From: Thalassobacillus cyri
GTDB lineage: Bacteria > Bacillota > Bacilli > Bacillales > Halobacillaceae
Length of the DNA: 64,000 nucleotides
NCBI RefSeq assembly: GCF_900107755.1
Contig: NZ_FNQR01000007.1
Coordinates: forward strand, 124,001-188,000
Direction of reading: 5' to 3'
Numbering within the stretch: position 1 is the stretch's first letter; every line of letters starts with the position of its first letter. Positions 55,101-62,613 of the stretch are shown one piece after another. Position numbers and translations under genes: made by a program. The notes under the pieces were generated by a model. The model saw only the letters and a list, made by a program, of their open reading frames with translations. It was not told where the DNA came from and searched no databases.

Positions 55101-56999
55101 TTATTTATTTTCTAATGCTTCTACCAATAAGGATAATTCCTCCCACCTGTCCATCGCCTGCTCCAGTTCACCCTCTAGACTTTCCTGTTCCTTATATAGA
55201 TCCTGGACCTTGCCGAGATCACTTCCTGCCTCAGCAATGGATATTTGTATTTCTTCTATTTTTTCTTCAAGGCCTGCTATTTTATCTTCAATACCTTCCC
55301 ATTCTTTTTGTTCATGATAAGAAAGCTTCCGCTTACGCCGTGCCATTTTTTCCACAGCCTTAGCCGAATGCTGCTTCTTTTCGGCAGCCTGAACACGTTC
55401 CGCTTGTTTCTTTTCATCCATATATTCACTATAATTTCCATGGAATTTTCTGATTACCCCTTTGCCTTCGAAGGCGATTAATCGGTCTGCTATTCTGTCG
55501 AGGAAATACCGATCGTGGGAAACCGCAATTACAGCACCTGGGAAATGATCAAGATATTCTTCCAGGATACTCAGCGTTTTCGTATCCAGATCATTGGTAG
55601 GCTCATCTAAAAAGAGAACGTTAGGTTCTTGCATGAGCACACGCAATAAATAAAGACGACGGCGTTCTCCACCAGAGAGTTTCCTGATGTAGGTCCATTG
55701 CTGAGACCTAGGGAACAAGAATCGCTCCAGCATTTGCTCAGCAGTGATCTCCTGTCCATCAGCAGTAGTGATTACTTCTGCTACTTGTTTGATGTATTCG
55801 ACCACTTTCAGACTGTCATCGATTTCTTGATGATCCTGTGTATAATAGCCGATTTTCACTGTCTCTCCGATATCAATGATTCCTTTATCAGGTTCAATCC
55901 GCTGTGCCATAATATTCAATAGTGTAGTCTTACCACTTCCATTAGGCCCTATAATTCCCAAGCGTTCTTCAGGAACCACTAAATAACTGAAGTCAGCAAT
56001 CAACGTTTCTCCCGCAACCTTTTTTGTTATCTCTTCCAGCTCAATCACTTTCTTGCCTAACCGGTTCGAACCAATTGCAATATCCATATTCTGTTCCGCA
56101 CGCGGACCTGATTGATTTTGTAATGATTCGACTCGCTGTTTACGGGCCTTCTGCTTAGTCGTCCGCGCTTTCGCACCACGCCTTAACCATGCTAATTCCC
56201 GGCGGAGCGTGTTCTGTCTTTTTTCCTCTGAAACCCGTTCCTGCTCATCCCTCTCAGCCTTTTTTTCCAAGTAAGTTTCATAATTACCTTCATATACATA
56301 GAGGCTGCCCCGATCAAGCTCATAGATTAGGTTAGTTACTCTGTTCAAAAAGTACCGGTCGTGAGTAACGACAATCAAAGCCCCTTTGTACTGGGAAAGG
56401 AACTCCTCCAGCCACTCAATGGTTTCGTTATCCAGATGGTTGGTAGGTTCGTCCAAAATCAACAAATCTGCTGGTTGAATCAGCGCCCTGGCAATGGCGA
56501 CTCGCTTTTTTTGGCCGCCTGACAACTCACCCGCCTTTTTATCAAAGGTTTCAACCCCTAGTTTTGTGAGGATCGTCTTAGCTGCCGTATTTGCTTCCCA
56601 TGCATCATTTTCATCCATTTGCTGCTGGTTCTTTAGCAGCTGTTCTTGAAAGCTTGTATTTTCCGGTTCCTTTTCCAGGGATTGCAAAGATTGTTCATAG
56701 GCCCGCATCGTTTTCATAATTTCAGAATCCCCAAAATATATCTGCTCCAATACAGTCAATTCTGAATTGAGCTTTGGTTCCTGATGCAGATATTCAATTC
56801 GAAAATCCTTGGCATGCTTTAACTCCCCTGACTCTTTTGAATCCAGACCAGCGAGCACCTTCAGCAAAGTCGATTTACCTGTTCCATTGACTCCTATCAA
56901 ACCGATCCGCTGTTGCTGGTCTATGGTAAACGATATATTTTCAAACAGGGTCTTCTCCCCATAGGTTTTCGTCAAATTTTCCACTTGCAAAAGACTCAT
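55101..56999 (-). CDS. ABC-F family ATPase (YfmR/Uup-like)
   Basis: A 632-residue soluble protein with two ABC domains (Walker A GVNGTGKST and GPNGSGKTT; signatures ELSGGQKKR and KLSGGERRR; DEPTNHLD and DEPTNDLD) joined by the basic P-site linker (~240-320, RRGAKARTTKQKARKQR). A C-terminal coiled coil (~550-632) is typical of Uup and YfmR. Such proteins act at the ribosome or on replication intermediates and have no membrane part. ATG at 56999 follows AAGGGTG by 7 bp. Confidence 0.9.
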   Translation of the reverse strand: MSLLQVENLTKTYGEKTLFENISFTIDQQQRIGLIGVNGTGKSTLLKVLAGLDSKESGELKHAKDFRIEYLHQEPKLNSELTVLEQIYFGDSEIMKTMRAYEQSLQSLEKEPENTSFQEQLLKNQQQMDENDAWEANTAAKTILTKLGVETFDKKAGELSGGQKKRVAIARALIQPADLLILDEPTNHLDNETIEWLEEFLSQYKGALIVVTHDRYFLNRVTNLIYELDRGSLYVYEGNYETYLEKKAERDEQERVSEEKRQNTLRRELAWLRRGAKARTTKQKARKQRVESLQNQSGPRAEQNMDIAIGSNRLGKKVIELEEITKKVAGETLIADFSYLVVPEERLGIIGPNGSGKTTLLNIMAQRIEPDKGIIDIGETVKIGYYTQDHQEIDDSLKVVEYIKQVAEVITTADGQEITAEQMLERFLFPRSQQWTYIRKLSGGERRRLYLLRVLMQEPNVLFLDEPTNDLDTKTLSILEEYLDHFPGAVIAVSHDRYFLDRIADRLIAFEGKGVIRKFHGNYSEYMDEKKQAERVQAAEKKQHSAKAVEKMARRKRKLSYHEQKEWEGIEDKIAGLEEKIEEIQISIAEAGSDLGKVQDLYKEQESLEGELEQAMDRWEELSLLVEALENK

Positions 57000-57128
57000 G
57001 TCTATCACCCTTATTGTTAAGCTTGCTCTATTATAACATTGAAACCCTAGAGTTTCTTATCAAGAAGAATTGGCAGAATGCTATTCTACTGCTGACTCTG
57101 AAATGGAGATATTTTCGTAAAAATAATG

Positions 57129-57825
57129 GCTCTGTTAAAAGCTGGGGTTGATTTTCCATAAGAGGCATATTCAACTAAAGGGCCGAAAAGTCGAAGACTT
57201 GATTTCGAGATGTTTGTCTGAATAAGGGTCCGTGGGGAACGACTCCCTTTCCGCGGGCATGCGCTGAGCCTCCTCAGACTTCGTCTTCCGGGGTCTCACC
57301 TGTCATTTTCATCCCGCAGGAGTCTCGCCGTTCCCCACCGTACCTTCCCATAGGAAATTCTCGAAATCACACTTGTGGTAAACTGCCCCATGATGATAGA
57401 AAGAAGACTATGTGCCCACTACCTTCTTTGTAAATGCCTCAAGGTGAAGGTTTCAGTTTCAGCTATACACTCTTTCTCTTTTTAAAGGGGACGTTTATTA
57501 CAAAACTGGCTGGATGGGCAGGGAATAGGCGGGATCCGGTAGGGCTTTAGTCCGAGTAAGCTTGCCAGATCCCCCGCAGGAAAGAAATGAATGCGTAATC
57601 GCCTTGGGAGACACGACACGCATAAGCAGAACAGCAAAAGGGAAGGGCTCTTTCTTCCCGTTGATGGACTGCTTATGTCGCGAGTGTCTAGGCGATGAAG
57701 CTGGAAAGCGAGTTGTTTCCCAGACCTTCCCACTCCTCTCATGGTAACGGATTCCACTATCTCGATACTGAGTCTTCAATAAAAGGGGGCTTAACTGTAA
57801 ATTTACACGGAAGTTTAAGAGAACC
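57129..57825 (+). mobile_element. Composite non-coding element E4 with 99-nt hairpin
   Basis: About 697 bp in the 928-bp gap 57000-57927. Left end GGCTCTGTTAAA, right end GTTTAAGAGAACC. Flanks are AAAATAAT (57121-57128) and AAAATAAG (57826-57833), a near-perfect 8-bp target duplication. It holds a short A-type module (57228-57345) and a C-type module (57511-57740) in the opposite sense with the giant hairpin. Open frames across it in several directions share a translation with E3 and E5 only because the DNA repeats. Confidence 0.75.
57598..57696 (+). repeat. 99-nt giant hairpin, copy 2
   Basis: Same as the copies in E3 and E5. Long imperfect arms, inner GGGAAG/CTTCCC stem-loop, no base difference seen between the three copies. 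Confidence 0.85.
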
Positions 57826-57828
57826 AAA

Positions 57829-57866
57829 ATAAGAAAAACCAGACGCGGCCGCTGTGCATCTGGTTA
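57829..57866 (-). terminator. Terminator of the thioesterase/cssRS transcript
   Basis: AACCAGATGCAC ... GCGTCTGGTT followed by TTTCTTATTTT on the minus strand; it sits at the border of element E4. Confidence 0.75.
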
Positions 57867-57927
57867 TCTCTTTACCCACCTTTAATTCTTTAACCCAGCC
57901 TTTATAAAAGAATGTCAGCTCGTTTTT

Positions 57928-58443
57928 TTATTCTTTCCAAGGGAAGGCTGTCCCAAATTTTTTGGCTAGTTCTTTCGATTCTTTGCTTCGTTTCTTTCTT
58001 TGTGCATGACGATCCGGGGCACCTGCGTGCAGCCATTTTTCTTCATCTGATTCCGGGCGTACAGGAGAAACTGGTGTAGGCCGGTTATTTTCATCAACAG
58101 CTACCATTGAGACAAAGGCAGTAGTACATACCTTTCGCTCACCGCTCAATAAATTTTCAGTTATCGCCTTTACGAATACTTCCATCGATGTATTATGGGT
58201 CCATGTTACATAGCTGACGAGACAGATGGTATCCCCTTCAAAGACGGGTTCTAAAAAGTCGACAGAGTCAATGGAGGCTGTCACCACTGGCTTTCGGCAA
58301 TGACGCGTAGCGGATATCGCTGCCACATCATCGATATAAGCCATTAATTTTCCTCCGAATAATGTCCCGTGGCTATTCGTGTCCGGTGGAAGGACGTGTG
58401 AGTTCTTTACTGTCAATGAATCAATACATGCTTTCGTTTCCAT
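57928..58443 (-). CDS. Acyl-CoA thioesterase (hotdog fold, YkhA-like)
   Basis: A 171-residue hotdog thioesterase. LPPDTNSHGTLFGGKLMAYI contains the conserved asparagine, glycines and nearby aspartate of the YkhA/YciA group that hydrolyse acyl-CoA; the tail is long and basic (RKKRSKESKELAKKFG). AAGGAGA is 7 bp before ATG at 58443; an extension into the end of cssS is rejected. It starts 13 bp after cssS and may be co-transcribed. Confidence 0.88.
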   Translation of the reverse strand: METKACIDSLTVKNSHVLPPDTNSHGTLFGGKLMAYIDDVAAISATRHCRKPVVTASIDSVDFLEPVFEGDTICLVSYVTWTHNTSMEVFVKAITENLLSGERKVCTTAFVSMVAVDENNRPTPVSPVRPESDEEKWLHAGAPDRHAQRKKRSKESKELAKKFGTAFPWKE

Positions 58444-58456
58444 TACATTCTCTCCT

Positions 58457-59809
58457 TTAGTGCTCATGTGGTATAGTCGGCTTTGGAAGCAGAATTTTAA
58501 AAGTCGTCCCTTTGGCATCCTTATTATTTTGTGCGACAATCTTTCCTCCACTCCGTTCAATGATCGCTCTAGAAATAGCTAGACCAAGTCCGGTCTCTCC
58601 TTCTTTCCCTTTGATAAATCGTTCAAATAACTGAGGGAGAATTTCTTCAGAAATACCAATGCCATCATCCTTAATTGCAATTATGATATGATCTGCTGTT
58701 TCCCTGGTGTTTATTTGCACATTGGATTCGGCATGACGGATACCATTAGCAATAATATTAATCAGGGCTTGCATTACTTTCTCGGGATCTACATATAGGT
58801 TGTACGATACTGTCTGTTCATAATCAAGCTCTATTCCCTTTTCTCTGGCGAGCGGGTACAGCCCTTCTTTGGCTTGTTCAATCAACTCATCAATATCCAT
58901 ATTTTCCGGATGATAGACATTTTCATCACTATCCAGTTTAGCCAATAAAATCATTTCATTAACAATCTTCTTCAACCTTTCCGTTTCCTTGATCATGACA
59001 GACAATCCTTTATCTGCCGCCTCCCCTTCGAACACTCCATCACGGATTCCTTCAGCATAACCCTGAATCGACATCAACGGTGTTTTCAATTCGTGGGAAG
59101 CGTTTTGGAAGAACTGTTTCTGGGTGCGGATATAATTCTCTAACTCAGCAGCCATGGTTCGGACACTATGTTCGACCTCTTCAATTTCTCCACTCGCTTT
59201 CACCGGTTTTAGTTCCTGGAATTTGCGGTGCTCAATCTTCTTAAGTTCTGTTTTCAACCGGATCAACGGAGTCACTAGTCTCCGGTTCATAAAATGACTG
59301 ATGGCTACCGCCAGCAGCAAGCCAATGAACAATACGAAGATCATCCGCCACGCAAACATCGTTTGGACAGCCTGCAAGTCTCTCAGCGGCGTAGCTAATA
59401 CTAAGATGACACCATCTGCCTGAGGGGTGAAGGCGAAATCGTAGACGACAAAGTCTTGTCCCTGGCTTTCCCATAGATCTTCCTCATGTAAAGTATCGTC
59501 ATATTGACTTGCCCAGGCAGCAGCAGTTTCTGGTGGTAAAGTAGAAAACAGGATCTCCCGCTTGCTGCGGTCGAACATCAACACACGGAATTCACTATCC
59601 CTTAAAAGCTGGGATAATTGATTCACTTTTAGAGGGCTATCTTCTTCATTTAGTAACTCTATCAACAATTCCCCTCTACCTTCCAGCTGCCGCTTTTCAT
59701 CTTCAATCAGCATATTAAGAATCAGCGAATAAAGGATAAAAGCAGTAATCGACATGACGATGATAATTAATGTTGTGAATGCAACATTAAGCTGATGGAG
59801 CAGCTTCAT
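58457..59809 (-). CDS. cssS: Sensor histidine kinase CssS (secretion stress)
   Basis: A 450-residue kinase. TM1 ~10-33, an extracellular domain ~34-150, TM2 ~152-172, HAMP, HisKA with phospho-acceptor H239 (FFQNASHELKTPLMSIQGYA) and HATPase (IANGIRHAE, DDGIGI, TGLGLAIS). The length, order and the adjacent HtrB-like protease match CssS, which senses misfolded proteins at the membrane surface. Its ATG overlaps cssR by four bases. Confidence 0.85.
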   Translation of the reverse strand: MKLLHQLNVAFTTLIIIVMSITAFILYSLILNMLIEDEKRQLEGRGELLIELLNEEDSPLKVNQLSQLLRDSEFRVLMFDRSKREILFSTLPPETAAAWASQYDDTLHEEDLWESQGQDFVVYDFAFTPQADGVILVLATPLRDLQAVQTMFAWRMIFVLFIGLLLAVAISHFMNRRLVTPLIRLKTELKKIEHRKFQELKPVKASGEIEEVEHSVRTMAAELENYIRTQKQFFQNASHELKTPLMSIQGYAEGIRDGVFEGEAADKGLSVMIKETERLKKIVNEMILLAKLDSDENVYHPENMDIDELIEQAKEGLYPLAREKGIELDYEQTVSYNLYVDPEKVMQALINIIANGIRHAESNVQINTRETADHIIIAIKDDGIGISEEILPQLFERFIKGKEGETGLGLAISRAIIERSGGKIVAQNNKDAKGTTFKILLPKPTIPHEH

Positions 59810-60501
59810 GATTCCACGCCATCTTCCCTAAGCCGGTATCCGTAGCCCCAAACCGTTTCTAAAGGAATATCGACCAGCTTTTTTCTTAATCGTTTTACCA
59901 GATCGTCTACAGCACGATCGCTGCCGAAGTAATCTTCACCCCATACTTTTACTAATAATTCCTCGCGAGAAAAAGCACGGTTGGGATTTTGTGCAAGCAA
60001 CTTCAGCATATCGAACTCTTTAGCAGTCACTTCCACCTCTTCCTCATTCCAAAAAGCACGCCGTTCCTCCATATAAAGTATCAATCCTTCCACTTGAAGG
60101 ATTTCCTTATCCGCTGGAAAAGCAGCTTTATTCATCGCTTCCCAACGTGTCAGCTGCCTTTTTACTCTGGCCACCAATTCCCGTGGACTGAAGGGCTTGG
60201 TCAAATAATCGTCCCCTCCGAGTTCCAGCCCTAATATCCGGTCGATCTCCTCATCTTTAGCAGAAATGATGATGATGGGGACTTGTGAGCTTTGCCGCAC
60301 CTGTTTACAAAATTCATACCCATCCATCCCTGGCAGCATGATATCGAGTACCCATAGATCAGGTGGAGCCTGTTGGAATAATTCCCAGGCTGCTTCTGCA
60401 GATTCCATCTCGTTCACATGGTAGCCACCTTTCTCCAAATAAGCTTTGACGATATCACGGATATTCGGGTCATCTTCAACAATTCCAATTGTTTGTTTCA
60501 C
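59806..60501 (-). CDS. cssR: OmpR-family response regulator CssR
   Basis: A 231-residue regulator. Receiver domain with D53 (LDIMLPGMDG), the lysine of TKPFSPRELVARV, and a winged helix (VTAKEFDMLKLLAQNPNRAF, FGSDRAVDDLVKRLRKKL). It should be phosphorylated by CssS and activate htrB and possibly htrA. Direct repeats in the 180-bp divergent region are candidate sites. Gene order cssR-cssS, then a thioesterase. Confidence 0.85.
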   Translation of the reverse strand: MKQTIGIVEDDPNIRDIVKAYLEKGGYHVNEMESAEAAWELFQQAPPDLWVLDIMLPGMDGYEFCKQVRQSSQVPIIIISAKDEEIDRILGLELGGDDYLTKPFSPRELVARVKRQLTRWEAMNKAAFPADKEILQVEGLILYMEERRAFWNEEEVEVTAKEFDMLKLLAQNPNRAFSREELLVKVWGEDYFGSDRAVDDLVKRLRKKLVDIPLETVWGYGYRLREDGVES

Positions 60502-60580
60502 ATTAAATCCTCCTTCCCCACCTGTCTGATTCTATATTCCCATAATTGATAGGGTGTAGTTCCTCTTCTTTCTCATTTTA

Positions 60581-60602
60581 CACATTTATTCCACATTTTC
60601 TC
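60581..60602. promoter_or_regulatory. Candidate CssR binding site (11-bp direct repeat)
   Basis: CACATTTATTC (60581-60591) is directly followed by CACATTTTCTC (60592-60602). Direct repeats at 11-bp spacing, one helical turn, are how OmpR-type regulators usually bind. It is in the cssR-htrB intergenic region. Confidence 0.5.
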
Positions 60603-60680
60603 CAATCTCGTGCCAAACCTGAAACGTAAACTGATAATTGTCCAGGTTAGGAAATATCATTTTAAAGGGGTCCTGTTTAT

Positions 60681-61826
60681 ATGACTACAGAGCAACAACA
60701 GCAAAGGCGTAGAAAAAAACGCGCCTATTTTGCTTATGGAGTTTTCGGGGCGATAGCAGCTCTTTTTCTCGTTACCACTATATTTCAATGGAAAGGCATT
60801 TCCATTAACATCAATACAGAACAGCCGACAGCCCAAGCCAATGAGTTGAATATCGGGAAAGAAAAAGAACCCGTTACCCAGGCTGTTGAAAAAGCTGGAG
60901 GAGCTGTTGTCGGAATCTCTAATATAAAACAAAGCAGCCCGATGTCACAAAAATCCGGTACAGGTTCAGGGGTCATCTACAAAAAAGAAGATGGGAAAGC
61001 CTATATCGTCACCAATCATCACGTAGTTGAGGGTGCGAGTCAACTGGAAGTGATTTTGAATGACGGTACAAAGATTGAAGCTGAACTTGAAGGAAGCGAC
61101 CCGTTAACTGACCTTGCCGTTTTAAAAATAAATGATCAACACGTCAAGCAGGTTGCCGAATTAGGCAAAGCGGAAGACGTAGAAGTAGGGCAAACAGCCA
61201 TTGCCATCGGCAACCCGCTTGGAATGGAATTCGCCGGGTCAGCCACAAAGGGTATCATCAGTGGATTGAACCGTAACATTCCGGTCGATATTAACAAAGA
61301 TGGTCAACAAGATTGGCAGACAGAAGTTATTCAGACAGATGCTGCCATCAACCCTGGTAATAGCGGTGGCGCACTCATTAATCTTCAAGGCGAGGTAATC
61401 GGCATTAACACGATGAAAATCGCTAAAAATGAAGTGGAAGGATTAGGCTTTTCCATTCCTATGGATGTGGCGAAGCCGGTCATTAAGGATTTAGAAACTA
61501 ACGGTGAAGTGAAACGTCCTTATATGGGAGTTTCCTTGCAGGATGTGCGGCAGATACCTGCTAATATCCTCACCGACCAATTGAATCTCCCTCCAGATGT
61601 TCAGCACGGTGTCATTGTCGGTGGTGTCAAGACCGGGTCACCTGCAGCAAAAGCCGGACTTGAACAGAACGACATCATCACGGAAATCGAGGGAAATAAA
61701 ATTGAATCCCTGGTAGACTTGCGTCAATACCTTTATAAAGAAGCTGAAAAAGGCCAGGAAGTAGAATTGACAGTCTATCGAAATGGTGAAAAAATTAAAT
61801 CCAATTTAGAATTATCAGCACAGTAA
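60681..61826 (+). CDS. htrB: Membrane-anchored serine protease HtrB/HtrA (DegP family)
   Basis: A 381-residue protease. Basic N-terminus, one membrane anchor (~16-36), a trypsin-like domain with catalytic H114 (TNHHVV), D144 (LTDLAV) and S228 (GNSGG), and a C-terminal PDZ domain (~280-375, AGLEQNDIITEI). It degrades misfolded exported proteins outside the membrane. Its divergent neighbour cssRS matches the B. subtilis htrB (yvtA) locus. AAAGGGG is ~10 bp before ATG. Confidence 0.9.
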   Translation: MTTEQQQQRRRKKRAYFAYGVFGAIAALFLVTTIFQWKGISININTEQPTAQANELNIGKEKEPVTQAVEKAGGAVVGISNIKQSSPMSQKSGTGSGVIYKKEDGKAYIVTNHHVVEGASQLEVILNDGTKIEAELEGSDPLTDLAVLKINDQHVKQVAELGKAEDVEVGQTAIAIGNPLGMEFAGSATKGIISGLNRNIPVDINKDGQQDWQTEVIQTDAAINPGNSGGALINLQGEVIGINTMKIAKNEVEGLGFSIPMDVAKPVIKDLETNGEVKRPYMGVSLQDVRQIPANILTDQLNLPPDVQHGVIVGGVKTGSPAAKAGLEQNDIITEIEGNKIESLVDLRQYLYKEAEKGQEVELTVYRNGEKIKSNLELSAQ

Positions 61827-61862
61827 AACAGCGTGAAACAACCTCCCCCCTAAATATATAAA

Positions 61863-61902
61863 AGAGCCTGCACCTTGATTGCCAGAAAGGTGCAGGCTTT
61901 TT
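61863..61902 (+). terminator. Terminator of htrB
   Basis: AGCCTGCACCTT / AAAGGTGCAGGCT hairpin followed by TTTTTAG. Confidence 0.9.
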
Positions 61903-61964
61903 TAGTGGCATGAAAACATGAATTCCCGTACATTTAACATTTTTTCTAATGCAAAATCTTCTAT

Positions 61965-62608
61965 TATAGGGCCGTATAATGGAAGACTCGATTGCGAGGT
62001 ATTGTAAGAGGGTAAGGGCGTTGGGGAACAACTCGCTTTCCGTGGGCGAGTGATGAGCCTCCTCGAGCTGACGCTCTGTGGGGTCTCATCTAACACGCAT
62101 TTCCCACAGGACTTTGCATTTTCAACTTGACTTAACCCACGCACGAAGGAAATGCGTAGCATTTTCGAGGAGTCTCGCAGTTCCCCTACGCCCTTTGCCA
62201 TAGGAAGTTCTCGAAATCACACTTGCGGGGAATACAGCCCATGATATTTGGAAGAAGATTTCTGCCCCTTTATATCCTCTATAAATGCTTCAGGATGAAT
62301 TTTTTGTTGTGCACAATTCTCTTTTTGAAGGGTCCTTTTAATACAAAACTGGCTGGATGGGAAGGGCTTTAGCCCGGGGAAGCTTGCCCAGGTCCTCCGC
62401 AGGAAAGAAATGAATGCGTAATCGCCTTGGGAGACACGACACGCATAAGCAGAACAGCAAAAGGGAAGGGCTCTTTCTTCCCGTTGATGGACTGCTTATG
62501 TCGCGAGTGTCTAGGCGATGAAGCTGGAAAGGGAGTTGTTTCCCAGCCCATCCCAATCTTCTCATGGTAACAGACCTCACTATCTCGAAACTGAGAGTTA
62601 ACAGAGCT
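61965..62608 (+). mobile_element. Composite non-coding element E5 with 99-nt hairpin
   Basis: About 640 bp or more in the 787-bp gap 61827-62613. A long A-type module (62008-62193) and a C-type module (62355-62557) in opposite sense; right end GTTAACAGAGCT, only six bases from the end of the leftward cls gene. The left end is decayed, so its boundary is approximate. Same layout and orientation as E4. Confidence 0.68.
62421..62519 (+). repeat. 99-nt giant hairpin, copy 3
   Basis: Identical over 99 nt to the copies in E3 and E4 as read by eye; the E4/E5 match continues upstream through GGAAAGAAATGAATGCGTA. Confidence 0.85.
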
Positions 62609-62613
62609 AAAAA

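Noticed and set aside
57482-57757. Open frame encoding a protein with LHRLDTRDISSPSTGRKSP, also seen in E3 and E5
   Set aside because: The same translation recurs only because the 99-nt hairpin DNA is repeated. Frames differ at both ends, no ribosome site is present, and opposite-strand frames are equally open.
58444-58560. N-terminal extension of the thioesterase
   Set aside because: It overlaps the cssS end in another frame and lacks a ribosome site, while ATG 58443 has AAGGAGA.
61902-62201. Open frame across the A-type module of E5, with a related frame at 27874-28110
   Set aside because: It follows repeat boundaries, has no ribosome site, and the repeat shows base-pair covariation rather than codon-position conservation.
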